Part shown: positions 24,061-31,461 of the stretch, piece after piece
Layout of the letters: every line of letters begins with the position of its first letter
Position numbering within the stretch: position 1 is the first letter of the stretch
The notes under the pieces: model-generated
What the model was told of the DNA's origin: nothing
The model's database searches: none
What the model saw: only the letters and a program-made list of their open reading frames with translations
NCBI GenBank assembly: GCA_029259455.1
Contig: JAPDIT010000079.1
Coordinates: 1-32,974, forward strand
Direction: 5' to 3'
Length of the DNA stretch: 32,974 nt
Source: Archaeoglobi archaeon
Lineage (GTDB): Archaea > Halobacteriota > Archaeoglobi > Archaeoglobales > Archaeoglobaceae
Program-made: the position numbers and the translations under genes

Positions 24061-24111
24061 TCCAAATTATTTGATGCAATATAAAATATATTTGATTTGC
24101 TACCACAGCGC

Positions 24112-24678
24112 CTACCACCTTGCCAGACTCTCCTTAACAGCCTCTTCGACGCATTTCCACAGCTTCCGCCCCACTTCGCTCGCTGGCCCTGAGTACCTGT
24201 GGTATCTGCCTTTCTGAGTGCAGAGCACGACAACAGCATCGGTGTTCGTGCCAGTGAAGTTGTGCCCGGCTTCAAGCAAAGCTTTCGTTTTTGCTTCAGT
24301 TGTGGTTATGATCGCGTTTAGCATTGCTGCCCTGCTCATCCTGCACTCAAAAACAGCTATGACGTTTATCGTCCCCACCTTCTCGTTGGGGTTCAGCACC
24401 CCTGCTGTGGCAAATACCGTCACCTCTCCGCAGCTTCTCACGCTCAGGTTGTCCATCGGCACAGAAGTTAGCAGGCCAAAATACGATTTCAGCCCGTAGG
24501 CTCTCGCAACCTTCCTGAGGTATTCAGCAGCCTCCATCGAGTAAAACTCGTCTGAGACGGTGTGGTTGAAGGCATGCTTAACTCTCCCCCACCCCCCAAG
24601 CAGACCTGTGCTCACACCGAAAAAGTCTCCTGAAACGATCAAAGTATTACCATCAACCCAGTAGTTTTCGTACGGCAT
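24112..24678 (-). CDS. cbiZ: Adenosylcobinamide amidohydrolase CbiZ
   Basis: A 188-residue CbiZ, which cleaves the aminopropanol side chain of adenosylcobinamide (and pseudo-B12) to adenosylcobyric acid so that scavenged corrinoids can be rebuilt with the cell's own lower ligand. Family motifs are LIVSGDFFGVSTGLLGGWG and KHAFNHTV near the N-terminus, a TVFATAGV core strand, INVIAVFECRMSRAAMLNAI, and the C-terminal GTNTDAVVVLCT with SGPASEVGRKLWKCVEEAV. Slightly shorter than typical CbiZ (about 200-230) at the N-terminus. The start lies inside the end of btuD (26-base overlap), so the two are coupled, linking uptake with remodelling. Confidence 0.88.
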   Translation of the reverse strand: MPYENYWVDGNTLIVSGDFFGVSTGLLGGWGRVKHAFNHTVSDEFYSMEAAEYLRKVARAYGLKSYFGLLTSVPMDNLSVRSCGEVTVFATAGVLNPNEKVGTINVIAVFECRMSRAAMLNAIITTTEAKTKALLEAGHNFTGTNTDAVVVLCTQKGRYHRYSGPASEVGRKLWKCVEEAVKESLARW

Positions 24679-25870
24679 CCAGAACCTCCTTTTCCCTTTT
24701 CACAACCACGGCTCTTTCCAGAATCTCCCTGTAAAGCTTCTCTGCCTCTTTCCCGACGAAATTTCTTTCCTTGAAGGGAGTTTTATCTACCACAACAAGC
24801 TTGTTAAGTTTTGCAGCATACATCGCCGCCTGCAAGTTCTTGAAATTCCCCATTCCAAAGCTGAGGTCTGCGAGAACAACAGCATCGCTATTCTCGATAA
24901 CCTCAATATTTTTCCTGTGAGAGGAATCACTTATCGGAGAAAAAGGGGCTTCGTCAATAACCTCTCCGAGCTCAACAGCTACTTCCCAATCAGAATCTAG
25001 GACGTTAACAACACCTGCTGAGACTTTGTAGCCAGCATCCCTGAGCATGTGGAGAATCTCCCTACCACTCCCACCACCGCAGATGACGTGAACCCTCTTC
25101 AAACCATTCGGAACCTTCAGCTTTGGAGCAATGTAGACACCCCTTCCATACCTTCTGACAACCACATCAGCCCCGAAAACGTTCCTTATGCTCTCCTCAT
25201 TTATGACATCCTCCGGCCTGCCAGCATACACAACTTTTCCATCCTTAACCATCAAAATGCGGGTGGCGAATGATGAGGCGAGGTTTATGTCGTGAATCGC
25301 GACTATTGCTGCTTTCCCCTCCTCAACCTTGCTCTTTACAATCTCCATTATCTCAATCTGCGCGGCAATGTCGAGGTGCGCTGTGGGCTCATCTAGCAGC
25401 ATAACCTCAGGCTGCTGGGCGAACACCCTCGCAAGCATGACTTTCTGCCTCTCCCCACCGCTCAGCTCCGAGAAAATTCTGTCGGCCATGTTCTCCATCC
25501 CAACTTCCTTCAACGCCTCCATGGCTGCTCTGTAATCATCTTCCCCCGGCCTCTTCAACCCGCTCAAATATGGAGTTCTGCCGAGCATGACGATATCAAT
25601 GACCCTGAGGTTCGCTAACGGTGTATCCTGAGGAAGGAAGCCGAGCTTTCTTGCAGCCTCTTCGACACTTCCAATTTCTTTGCCATCGAGCAAAACCACC
25701 CCTCTCAGAGGTTTCAGCACTCCGAATATCGTTCTAAGCATCGTTGTCTTACCGCTTCCATTCGGGCCAAGCAGAGCCAGCAGTTCTCCTTCCCCAACCT
25801 CGAAGGTGACATCCTTCAGCACATCCCTGCTTCCGAGAGTTACCGTTACCCCTTTAACCACAAGCCTCAT
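24653..25870 (-). CDS. btuD: Corrinoid ABC transporter ATPase BtuD with a C-terminal extra domain
   Basis: A 405-residue protein. Residues 1 to about 250 are an FecE/BtuD-class ABC ATPase: Walker A GPNGSGKTT (35-43), Q-loop PQDTP, signature ELSGGERQKVMLAR (135-148), Walker B MLLDEPTAHLD (157-167), and switch H193. Residues about 255-405 form an additional domain with a Rossmann-like first strand and glycine loop (VHVICGGGSGREI), a DAVVLADLSFGMGN segment and KLVVVDKTPF. Plain BtuD proteins are about 250 residues. The extra domain resembles nucleotide-binding folds, and its role is unknown; a regulatory or corrinoid-processing role beside CbiZ is inference. It overlaps btuC by ATGA and cbiZ by 26 bases. 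Confidence 0.9.
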   Translation of the reverse strand: MRLVVKGVTVTLGSRDVLKDVTFEVGEGELLALLGPNGSGKTTMLRTIFGVLKPLRGVVLLDGKEIGSVEEAARKLGFLPQDTPLANLRVIDIVMLGRTPYLSGLKRPGEDDYRAAMEALKEVGMENMADRIFSELSGGERQKVMLARVFAQQPEVMLLDEPTAHLDIAAQIEIMEIVKSKVEEGKAAIVAIHDINLASSFATRILMVKDGKVVYAGRPEDVINEESIRNVFGADVVVRRYGRGVYIAPKLKVPNGLKRVHVICGGGSGREILHMLRDAGYKVSAGVVNVLDSDWEVAVELGEVIDEAPFSPISDSSHRKNIEVIENSDAVVLADLSFGMGNFKNLQAAMYAAKLNKLVVVDKTPFKERNFVGKEAEKLYREILERAVVVKREKEVLDAVRKLLG

Positions 25871-26835
25871 ACCGACCTCCTCATCAGCAGGTAAAGGAAG
25901 AACGGTCCACCGAGCATTGCCGTTATCGCTCCAATCGGCAACTCCCCGCTCGTTGAAATCCTCGCCACAACATCTATGACCGGCATGAACGCTGTGGAGA
26001 GGAGTATTGTGGATGGGAGCAGCTTCTGATGCTCCTCTCCAACCAGAATCCTCATCGTGTGAGGGACTATTATCCCAACAAAACCAATTACACCGCTGAT
26101 TGCCACGGTTGTTGATGTTAAGAGAGCCACAACAGCTATCAGAGACTTCCTGAATCTTTCAACGTTTATACCCACAGCCGCAGCGTGCTCATCACCCAGC
26201 AGCAGAGCGTTGAGGTTCCATGAAGTGAATAGAAGGTAAGCAAGCCCGGCGATTGTTATAGGCAATGCGAAAAGAACTTCCTCGAAGAAGGGGTTCGAGA
26301 AGCTTCCCATCAGCCAGAAAACAACCTTGTGCATGCTCTGAGCTGAGAAGTAAATCAGAACGGAAGTCAGACCGGAAAAGAAGCTCGCTATGGCAACACC
26401 AGCCAGAAGGATTGCATATGTCTGGTCGCGAAACTTGGATGATGAGCCTATCAGATAGACAACGTAGGCAGTAAGAAGGGCGGAGAAGAAGGCAAGTCCT
26501 ATTCTTGAGTAAATCGTCTCCATGGAGAGAGCTACTGACAAGGCAGCGCCTACACTCGCCCCGCTCGCCACGCCGAGAACGTATGGTTCTGCGAGAGGGT
26601 TTCTGAATAAGGCCTGCATTGCAGTACCTGATGCTGAAAGCGAGGCTCCTGCGATTATCGCCACCAAATATCTCGGCAGCCTGTAGTCGAGAACGATTTT
26701 CATCGCAGTTTCATCAGCATTTCCTGAAATAACGTCAAAAAGATAACCGTAACCCCCGCTACCAACTCCGAGAGAGAGAATCAAGGCCAGAATGTTGAGT
26801 GCCAGCAGGATTACTATAGCACTGCCGAATCTCAC
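25867..26835 (-). CDS. btuC: Corrinoid ABC transporter permease BtuC
   Basis: A 322-residue FecCD/BtuC-family permease with about ten hydrophobic helices. Hallmarks are RLPRYLVAIIAGASLSASGTAMQ, NPLAEPYVLGVASGASVGA, LLGDEHAAAVGINVERFRK (the coupling region) and ISGVIGFVGIIVPHTMRILVG. Length is normal. The start is a GTG at 26835 without a ribosome-binding site, about 26 bases after a TATA box, so a leaderless GTG start. First gene of btuC-btuD-cbiZ. The family includes siderophore and heme permeases; corrinoid is assigned from the cbiZ partner. Confidence 0.88.
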   Translation of the reverse strand: MRFGSAIVILLALNILALILSLGVGSGGYGYLFDVISGNADETAMKIVLDYRLPRYLVAIIAGASLSASGTAMQALFRNPLAEPYVLGVASGASVGAALSVALSMETIYSRIGLAFFSALLTAYVVYLIGSSSKFRDQTYAILLAGVAIASFFSGLTSVLIYFSAQSMHKVVFWLMGSFSNPFFEEVLFALPITIAGLAYLLFTSWNLNALLLGDEHAAAVGINVERFRKSLIAVVALLTSTTVAISGVIGFVGIIVPHTMRILVGEEHQKLLPSTILLSTAFMPVIDVVARISTSGELPIGAITAMLGGPFFLYLLMRRSV

Positions 26836-26857
26836 GAAGTCAAATTAATTGGTCATT

Positions 26858-26866
26858 AGATAAACT
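26858..26866 (-). promoter_or_regulatory. TATA box for btuC-btuD-cbiZ
   Basis: On the minus strand AGTTTATCT lies in the 40-base gap after the ACT/DUF5612 gene, centred about 26 bases before the btuC GTG. No cobalamin riboswitch is present, as expected in archaea. Confidence 0.45.
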
Positions 26867-26875
26867 TTTTCCGAA

Positions 26876-27535
26876 CTAAATTCTTCTTCCCCTCACCCTG
26901 TCAATGTCGAACTTTGCCTTCTCGCTGACATGCATTACTGCAAGTGTTCCGGCCATAACAGGATCGCTTATCACGACGTCAGCAACATCGGGAACACTGC
27001 CGAACATGCTGAGCGAGATAACCCTTATACCGCTCTTTTTCAGCTTCTTTACCTCCTCTGTTATCTTTCCGCCCATTATACCGCCTGCAAGCACAAGAAC
27101 CTCCGCCCTGTGAAGCCTTGAGACCGCCTTAACTGCTTCAGCAATCTCTTCCTCACCCACAATGGGCATGGTGTCAACGCTTATCCTTTCTCCCCTCAAA
27201 TTGTGTCTGTCCGCCTCGCTTATCGCGCCTATGGCTACCTGCGAAACTAAAGCTCCTCCACCCAAAATTATTACCCTCTTCCCGAAAACCCTCTCAAAGG
27301 GCTCCTCCTCCTCAACCTCTAAAATGTAATCAAACGCTTTAACCCTCTCAACGATTTTCTGGAAGTCCCCTCCTTCAATCTCGAAATAGATCAGAGCTTT
27401 TCCCTCATGTTCTCCGTGCTTTATCAGAAAGGTCTGGGCGAATGTGATGTTCCCTCCTTCCTCTGCTATTATCGTCGTCAGATCTCTCAACACTCCTATT
27501 TTGTTTTCCGCAATAATTCTTAGCCCCCTCAGCAT
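26876..27535 (-). CDS. ACT domain plus DUF5612 protein
   Basis: A 219-residue cytosolic protein. Residues 1 to about 85 are an ACT domain (LRGLRIIAENKIGVLRDLTTIIAEEGGNI), a small-molecule sensing fold that usually binds amino acids. Residues about 90-219 match the archaeal DUF5612 region: KRVIILGGGALVSQVAIGAI, then AEVLVLAGGIMGGKI, then a SMFGSVPDVADVVISDPVMAGT segment with a Rossmann-like glycine loop. No enzymatic activity is established that I know of. It overlaps the stand-alone RAM gene by TGATG, so two ligand-sensing domains are made together, suggesting a common role in amino acid sensing or control. Confidence 0.8.
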   Translation of the reverse strand: MLRGLRIIAENKIGVLRDLTTIIAEEGGNITFAQTFLIKHGEHEGKALIYFEIEGGDFQKIVERVKAFDYILEVEEEEPFERVFGKRVIILGGGALVSQVAIGAISEADRHNLRGERISVDTMPIVGEEEIAEAVKAVSRLHRAEVLVLAGGIMGGKITEEVKKLKKSGIRVISLSMFGSVPDVADVVISDPVMAGTLAVMHVSEKAKFDIDRVRGRRI

Positions 27536-27768
27536 CAGAACTTCGCCCCTGTCAGCGTTTTAGTCTCACTCACACCATCGATTGCCCTTATCTTGTTGAC
27601 TACCACATCGCTGAGCTCCTCGAAGCTTTTCACAACAACCTTGGCGATCAGGTCGTATTCTCCGAAGAGGGGATAGAGCTCTTCAACTTCTTCAAGTGCT
27701 GCAAGAGCATCGTAAACCTTTCTTTCCTTGCCAGGTGAGACCTTTACAAGCACAAACCCAAGGGCCAT
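27535..27768 (-). CDS. Stand-alone Lrp/AsnC ligand-binding (RAM) domain protein
   Basis: A 77-residue protein equal to the C-terminal RAM (regulation of amino acid metabolism) domain of Lrp/AsnC regulators, without the DNA-binding helix-turn-helix. Pattern: FVLVKVSPGKERKVYDALAALEEVEELYPLFGEYDLIAKVVV, then NKIRAIDGVSETKTLT, the usual beta-alpha-beta repeat with the GEYD turn. ATG 27768 is chosen since it opens the domain (MALGFVLVKV) and has GAGGT upstream; a TTG at 27789 would add 7 residues. Such stand-alone domains form dimers or decamers that bind amino acids and may attach to full Lrp proteins. Coupled to the ACT/DUF5612 gene. Confidence 0.85.
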   Translation of the reverse strand: MALGFVLVKVSPGKERKVYDALAALEEVEELYPLFGEYDLIAKVVVKSFEELSDVVVNKIRAIDGVSETKTLTGAKF

Positions 27769-27797
27769 GAATTGAGTAACCTCTGACAATTTTAACT

Positions 27798-28262
27798 TTA
27801 TCCAAAGAAATGCTTCCAGATTTTATCCTTCAGATGATGAATGTTTTTCACAGCCTTCCCTTTTTCCCCAATCATTTCGCTTCCATTGCAGAGGGCCAAA
27901 CCAACTGCAATAGGGCTGTCTTTACCCTCTACGGTGACGTAAACAAAATCTCCTTCCTTTGTCCTCTCATCCACATAAACGATGCCCGGTTTCATCACAT
28001 CTGCACCGTTCATAATAAACTTCAGTGCCCCCTCGTCAACTGTGACCCTGTACTTCTCGGGCCTGAGCTTCATTACACCATAAACTGATAGATAGTATCT
28101 TCCTCCGTAGTTGATCAGCAGAGGCTCGTTGTCAGCCAGAATCACCTTGATGTTGCCGAAATTTACTTCATCCATATCTCCCTCAACTTCCACGCCAGCG
28201 GTCTCCTTAATCTCTGCTCTGACTTTTTTAGCTTCCTTTTTCCTGAGCCTTCTTCGTCGCAT
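27798..28262 (-). CDS. PUA-domain RNA-binding protein (DUF1947/MCT-1-like)
   Basis: A 154-residue protein with a highly basic N-terminus (RRRRLRKKEAKKVRAE), a small N-terminal pre-PUA domain (DUF1947 type) and a C-terminal PUA domain from about residue 78: KYRVTVDEGALKFIMNGADVMKPGIVYVDE, then GDFVYVTVEGKDSPIAVGLAL. This layout matches archaeal relatives of eukaryotic MCT-1/Tma20 and eIF2D N-terminal modules, which act with the small ribosomal subunit or tRNA. Cytosolic. It has a leaderless-type promoter and probably heads the PUA-RAM-ACT transcript, with a 29-base gap to the RAM gene. The RNA target is not known from sequence. Confidence 0.82.
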   Translation of the reverse strand: MRRRRLRKKEAKKVRAEIKETAGVEVEGDMDEVNFGNIKVILADNEPLLINYGGRYYLSVYGVMKLRPEKYRVTVDEGALKFIMNGADVMKPGIVYVDERTKEGDFVYVTVEGKDSPIAVGLALCNGSEMIGEKGKAVKNIHHLKDKIWKHFFG

Positions 28263-28280
28263 GGTTCATTTTAGGGTTTA

Positions 28281-28295
28281 CGTAAATAATAAACT
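28281..28295 (-). promoter_or_regulatory. TATA box for the PUA protein gene
   Basis: On the minus strand AGTTTATTATTTACG is centred about 26 bases from the ATG at 28262, which lacks a ribosome-binding site. Confidence 0.45.
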
Positions 28296-28337
28296 TTAAC
28301 TCCAAGTACCAGTCCGAACAGTCTGCAAAAATCAAAA

Positions 28338-28346
28338 AATTTAAAG
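28338..28346 (+). promoter_or_regulatory. TATA box for adk
   Basis: AATTTAAAG is centred 26 bases before the adk ATG (28368); the preceding GCAAAGCAAGCAC has no ribosome-binding site, so a leaderless message is likely. Confidence 0.5.
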
Positions 28347-28367
28347 ATGTAACTGCAAAGCAAGCAC

Positions 28368-29021
28368 ATGAACCTGATTTTTCTCGGCCCACCTGGAGCG
28401 GGTAAGGGTACGCAGGCAAAGAGAGTGGTTGAAAAATACGGTATTCCGCAGATTTCTACCGGTGATATGCTGAGAGAGGCTGTTGCCAAGGGTACAGAGT
28501 TGGGTAAAAAGGCCAAAGAGTACATGGATAAGGGAGAGCTTGTGCCGGATGAGGTAGTTATTGGAATAGTCAAGGAGAGACTTCAGCAGCCTGATTGCGA
28601 GAAGGGGTTCATTCTTGACGGATTTCCGAGAACTCTTGCTCAGGCAGAGGCTCTAGACGAGATATTAAAAGAGCTGAACAAGAAGATAGACGCTGTTATC
28701 AATGTCGCTGTTCCTGAAGAGGAGGTCGTGAAGAGAATCACCAACAGAAGAACGTGCAGAAACTGCGGAGCTATTTATCATCTTATATACGCCCCTCCCA
28801 AGGTGGACAACAAGTGCGACAAGTGCGGAGGAGAGCTTTACCAGAGGGACGATGACAAGGAGGAGACTGTGAGGGAGAGGTACAGAGTTTACAGGGAGAA
28901 CACGGAACCGCTCATTGACTATTACAGGAAGAAAGGCATACTCTATGACGTTGATGGAACAAAAGATATAGAAGGAGTCTGGAAGGAAATAGAGGTGATT
29001 CTTGAAAAAATTAAATCCTGA
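28368..29021 (+). CDS. adk: Adenylate kinase, bacterial type with zinc LID
   Basis: A 217-residue adenylate kinase converting ATP and AMP to two ADP. P-loop is GPPGAGKGT (7-15); AMP-binding includes STGDMLREA; DGFPRTLAQAE (84-94) is diagnostic. The LID domain has four cysteines (C130, C133, C150, C153) in a structural zinc site as in Gram-positive bacterial Adk. This is the bacterial long form, unlike the trimeric archaeal AdkA of methanogens and Sulfolobus, and suggests ancient transfer from bacteria; Archaeoglobus is known for this form. Its last 11 bases overlap the convergent hydrolase gene. Confidence 0.96.
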   Translation: MNLIFLGPPGAGKGTQAKRVVEKYGIPQISTGDMLREAVAKGTELGKKAKEYMDKGELVPDEVVIGIVKERLQQPDCEKGFILDGFPRTLAQAEALDEILKELNKKIDAVINVAVPEEEVVKRITNRRTCRNCGAIYHLIYAPPKVDNKCDKCGGELYQRDDDKEETVRERYRVYRENTEPLIDYYRKKGILYDVDGTKDIEGVWKEIEVILEKIKS

Positions 29022-29727
29022 TTCTTTTTTCCTTTATTTTGCCCTCAAGCCAGTCAGCGATAAAGTTTACGACTCTTTCGTCCTGTCTTAGGAAGTGGTC
29101 TCCCTCCCCAACCTCAACGAATGTCTTGGGCTCCTTTGCGAGATTGTAAAGGGTCATACCGCTCTCGAAAGGCACGATACTGTCAAGTTTACCATGCACG
29201 ATTAGTTTCTCAACATTGACATCTCCAATCCATTTTTTGGGCTCAATTTCGGAGAACTCCTTCAAAAAAGAGTTTCGAAAGTCTTCAAAGCTACCGATTC
29301 CATTCAGAATGTTTTTCATACGGGCGTTTTCGTAAATCATTTTCAGAACCTGATCGCTGAAGAGGTTTATGCAGCAAGGAGAGGAGACAACAATGAGCTT
29401 TTGAAGGTTTTTCATTTCAACTGCTGCTCTTACCGCAACAGCCCCACCCATGCTGTATCCGAGAACGCTAACCTCCTCAAAATTTTCTGCTATTGTCAAC
29501 AAATCCTCTACCCACGATTTGAGGCTGAAATGTCCATCACTCAGACCGGTTCCTGAAAAGTCAAAAATTACGGTCGGAAAACCACGTTTAGAAAATGAAT
29601 GAGCAAGATCTGTGTAACTCTTCTCAACCACTGAACCTGGCTCGTAGGGCAATCCGTGACAGACTAATAATGCCTTCTCTACCTGTATCCTCGCGAAGAT
29701 ACTACCAATCTTCTTATCTAGGTGCAT
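29011..29727 (-). CDS. Alpha/beta hydrolase (esterase/lipase-like)
   Basis: A 238-residue cytosolic serine hydrolase. The catalytic triad can be placed: nucleophile S92 in LGYSMGGAVA (GxSxG elbow), acid D182 in HGKLDSIVPF, and H211 in GEGDHFLRQ; the oxyanion-hole HG motif is VCHGLPYEPG. The short cap (about 120-165) resembles monoacylglycerol lipase or BD-FAE-like small esterases. Substrate unknown. The ATG overlaps the stop of the winged-helix regulator as TAATG, so it is probably controlled by that regulator. The gene ends 11 bases inside adk on the other strand. Confidence 0.85.
   Translation of the reverse strand: MHLDKKIGSIFARIQVEKALLVCHGLPYEPGSVVEKSYTDLAHSFSKRGFPTVIFDFSGTGLSDGHFSLKSWVEDLLTIAENFEEVSVLGYSMGGAVAVRAAVEMKNLQKLIVVSSPCCINLFSDQVLKMIYENARMKNILNGIGSFEDFRNSFLKEFSEIEPKKWIGDVNVEKLIVHGKLDSIVPFESGMTLYNLAKEPKTFVEVGEGDHFLRQDERVVNFIADWLEGKIKEKRIRI
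29022..29040 (+). terminator. T-rich terminator of adk inside the neighbouring gene end
   Basis: ATTCTTTTTTCCTTTATTT follows the adk stop. It overlaps the last codons of the convergent hydrolase gene (there encoding its Lys/Arg-rich C-terminus). Confidence 0.35.
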
Positions 29728-30095
29728 TACCTCAATCCAACGAGCTTCTCCAGTTCTTCAAGATCTTTTTCAATTTTCTTTATTTCCTCTTTTTTGTTCT
29801 GGACGAGTTCCGAAACAATTTCTTTCAAGTCTCTAGTAAGCTTGTAGCATTTAAGCGGTCTACCCTTGCCCTTCTTCTTGATCTCCCTTTCTTTAACCCA
29901 GCCCCACTCTTTCAAGTCTTTCATTGCCAGACTTACTTCAGGCTGTCTGAGGTTTGCTGCCCTCTCTATGTCTCTTGAAACCGCTTCACCCGCTTTTGCA
30001 AGAAAGACTACTACTTTTGCTATATTTCTGTTCAGGCCAGTTTCTGATAGTAGCTGGACGATTCTCTCTTCTTTTTCAGTTAGCTCTTCAACCAT
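29727..30095 (-). CDS. Winged-helix transcriptional regulator
   Basis: A 122-residue DNA-binding protein. A winged helix-turn-helix covers about residues 10-85: GLNRNIAKVVVFLAKAGEAVS, recognition helix LRQPEVSLAMKDLKEWGWV, then a basic wing KKKGKGRPLKCYKL. The C-terminal 40 residues (KEEIKKIEKDLEELEKLVGL) form a coiled coil for dimers. It resembles archaeal MarR/ArsR/TrmB-like regulators without an effector domain. ATG 30095 is chosen because GGGGGTGA lies 5 bases upstream; the GTG at 30104 is part of that ribosome-binding site. Three TAAC repeats lie near its own transcription start, suggesting autoregulation. Confidence 0.83.
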   Translation of the reverse strand: MVEELTEKEERIVQLLSETGLNRNIAKVVVFLAKAGEAVSRDIERAANLRQPEVSLAMKDLKEWGWVKEREIKKKGKGRPLKCYKLTRDLKEIVSELVQNKKEEIKKIEKDLEELEKLVGLR

Positions 30096-30109
30096 ATGGT
30101 TCACCCCCA

Positions 30110-30126
30110 GTTACAGTTAGTGTTAC
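30110..30126 (-). promoter_or_regulatory. Candidate operator: three TAAC repeats at the regulator's start site
   Basis: On the minus strand GTAACACTAACTGTAAC holds TAAC three times at 6-base steps. It lies between the TATA box (30149-30160) and the start codon, where the transcript would begin (about 30128), the usual place for a repressor site. Confidence 0.35.
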
Positions 30127-30148
30127 ATTTTTTACTTATACTAAGGAC

Positions 30149-30160
30149 TATATAAATTTT
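30149..30160 (-). promoter_or_regulatory. TATA box for the regulator-hydrolase pair
   Basis: On the minus strand AAAATTTATATA lies about 55 bases before the ATG at 30095, predicting a leader of about 30 bases with a strong ribosome-binding site. This differs from the leaderless pattern of most genes here. Confidence 0.45.
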
Positions 30161-30404
30161 TTTGCATTTAGGTATTTATCTAATATCCAATCGCTATTTT
30201 GTTAGATAAATCATTAAAGGGAAATATTATAAAGCCAATAACTCACTAACGTCCTGATAAAAAAGGAGCACTTTAGACAATCCCAGAACTCGTACGAATT
30301 CGGGAGAAGTTTTAGCATGCAGTTTTAAATACTATCTTTGAAATTCAGTCAAAAAGGAAAAATTAACAAACTATAGTTAAGAAAATGCTCAGAGGTGTTG
30401 CAAG

Positions 30405-31443
30405 ATGCTTGAAAACAACGCCCTTCTGACTGAGGAGGAGATAAAAATAAGGGAGGAAGCTAAGGAGCTTGTTAATGCTATTGATCCCGAACTTTTGAGG
30501 AAAATGGACAGAGATGAGGTTGATATCCCCTTCGAATTTCTGGAGGAAGCGGCGAAGAGAGAAATGCTTGGATTGAGGTTCCCTGAAGAGTACGGCGGGA
30601 GGGGGCTGAGCTGGACTGCTGAGAGTGTGGCTGTTGAGGAAGTTGGAGTCTTGGGGAACGGAATTGGATGCAGCTACGCGATGGTGAGCATTGTTGGAGA
30701 AGCCATATACCGCTTCGGGGCGCGAAGAGGTCCATCGCCGGAGGAAAGGTGGCAGACTTCTACCTGATTTACGCCAGAACTGATCCGAATGCTCCCGGAC
30801 ATAAAGCCCTTACCGCTTCTCTGGTTGAGAGGGATATGGGTGTTGAGATCGAAGAGATCTACAACCTGCTCGGATTCAGGGGGGATGGGGACGGCAAGGA
30901 TAGTCTTCAAGGATGTCGAAGTGCCAGATGAGTACAGAGTTAGTGAGGTTAATGGGGCGAGAGAGGTTTTCAACAGGATGATGATTCCAGAAAGGCTAAC
31001 TTCAGCTGCTGGTGCGCTCGGCACTGCGAGGGCAGCTCTGGAAGTTGCCGTAAAGTATTCCGACAAGAGAAAGGCCTTCGGCAGGAAAATTAGGGAGTTT
31101 CAGGGAGTTAACCTCATGGTGGCTGAGGCGATAACGAAGCTTGACGCAGTAGGGCATTAACATACAACGCCGCGAGGGCCGTAGACTTATACGATGCTGG
31201 GAAAGGGCCCAATCCAAGAAGGTTGGTGAGCGAGGCGAAGTACTTTGCAACGGATGTTGGATGGGATGTGGTCAATAAAGCGATGCAGATTCTTGGCGGG
31301 ATAGGCTACACCCAAGTTTACCCGGTTGAAAGGATGCTTAGGGACATGAGACCTACAAGATGATTAGGCTGCCGTCAAAAGACAGGGATATGGAGAAGGA
31401 CGCAATGGACTGGTACAAGGAGTGGGAGAAAGTTTACGAGTAA
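30405..31443 (+). pseudogene. Broken acyl-CoA dehydrogenase gene
   Basis: Remnant of a gene for an FAD-dependent acyl-CoA dehydrogenase (fatty acid beta-oxidation; family length about 380-395). Frame a from 30405 encodes a good N-terminus (FRFPEEYGG-type motif LRFPEEYGGRGLSW, to YRFGA near 30722). The product then jumps to a second frame (KRSIAGGKVADFYLIYARTDPN), with the FAD/substrate segment containing the usual TEPxGGSD missing, so a deletion of roughly 60 codons. A one-base insertion in the G-run near 30879-30884 shifts back (GTARIVFKDVEVPDEY through FGRKIREFQGVN). A one-base loss near 31150 shifts again (LTYNAARAVDLYDAG to LGGIGYTQVYPVERMLRDMR). A last break near 31350 removes the catalytic-end segment before IRLPSKDRDMEKDAMDW. 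At least four lesions. It keeps a ribosome-binding site. Confidence 0.88.
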
Positions 31444-31457
31444 ATTTTTTATTTTTC
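31444..31457 (+). terminator. Oligo-T terminator after the broken gene
   Basis: ATTTTTTATTTTTC lies between the pseudogene stop and the convergent aroC end. Confidence 0.35.
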
Positions 31458-31461
31458 CTTC

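Larger units (their letters stand above)
30096..30404. other. AT-rich intergenic region with divergent promoters
   Basis: About 309 bases with no gene. It contains the regulator's ribosome-binding site, repeat operator candidate and TATA box (minus strand), a long AT-rich middle, and signals for the broken acyl-CoA dehydrogenase gene on the plus strand: TTTTAAATACT near 30323-30333 as a possible TATA box, a palindrome AACTATAGTT near 30369-30378, and GAGGTG before the ATG at 30405. Nothing else is evident. Confidence 0.5.

Noticed and set aside
26836..26875. Cobalamin riboswitch upstream of btuC
   Set aside because: The gap to the previous gene is only 40 bases, too short for a riboswitch, and B12 riboswitches are not expected in archaea; only a TATA box is seen.
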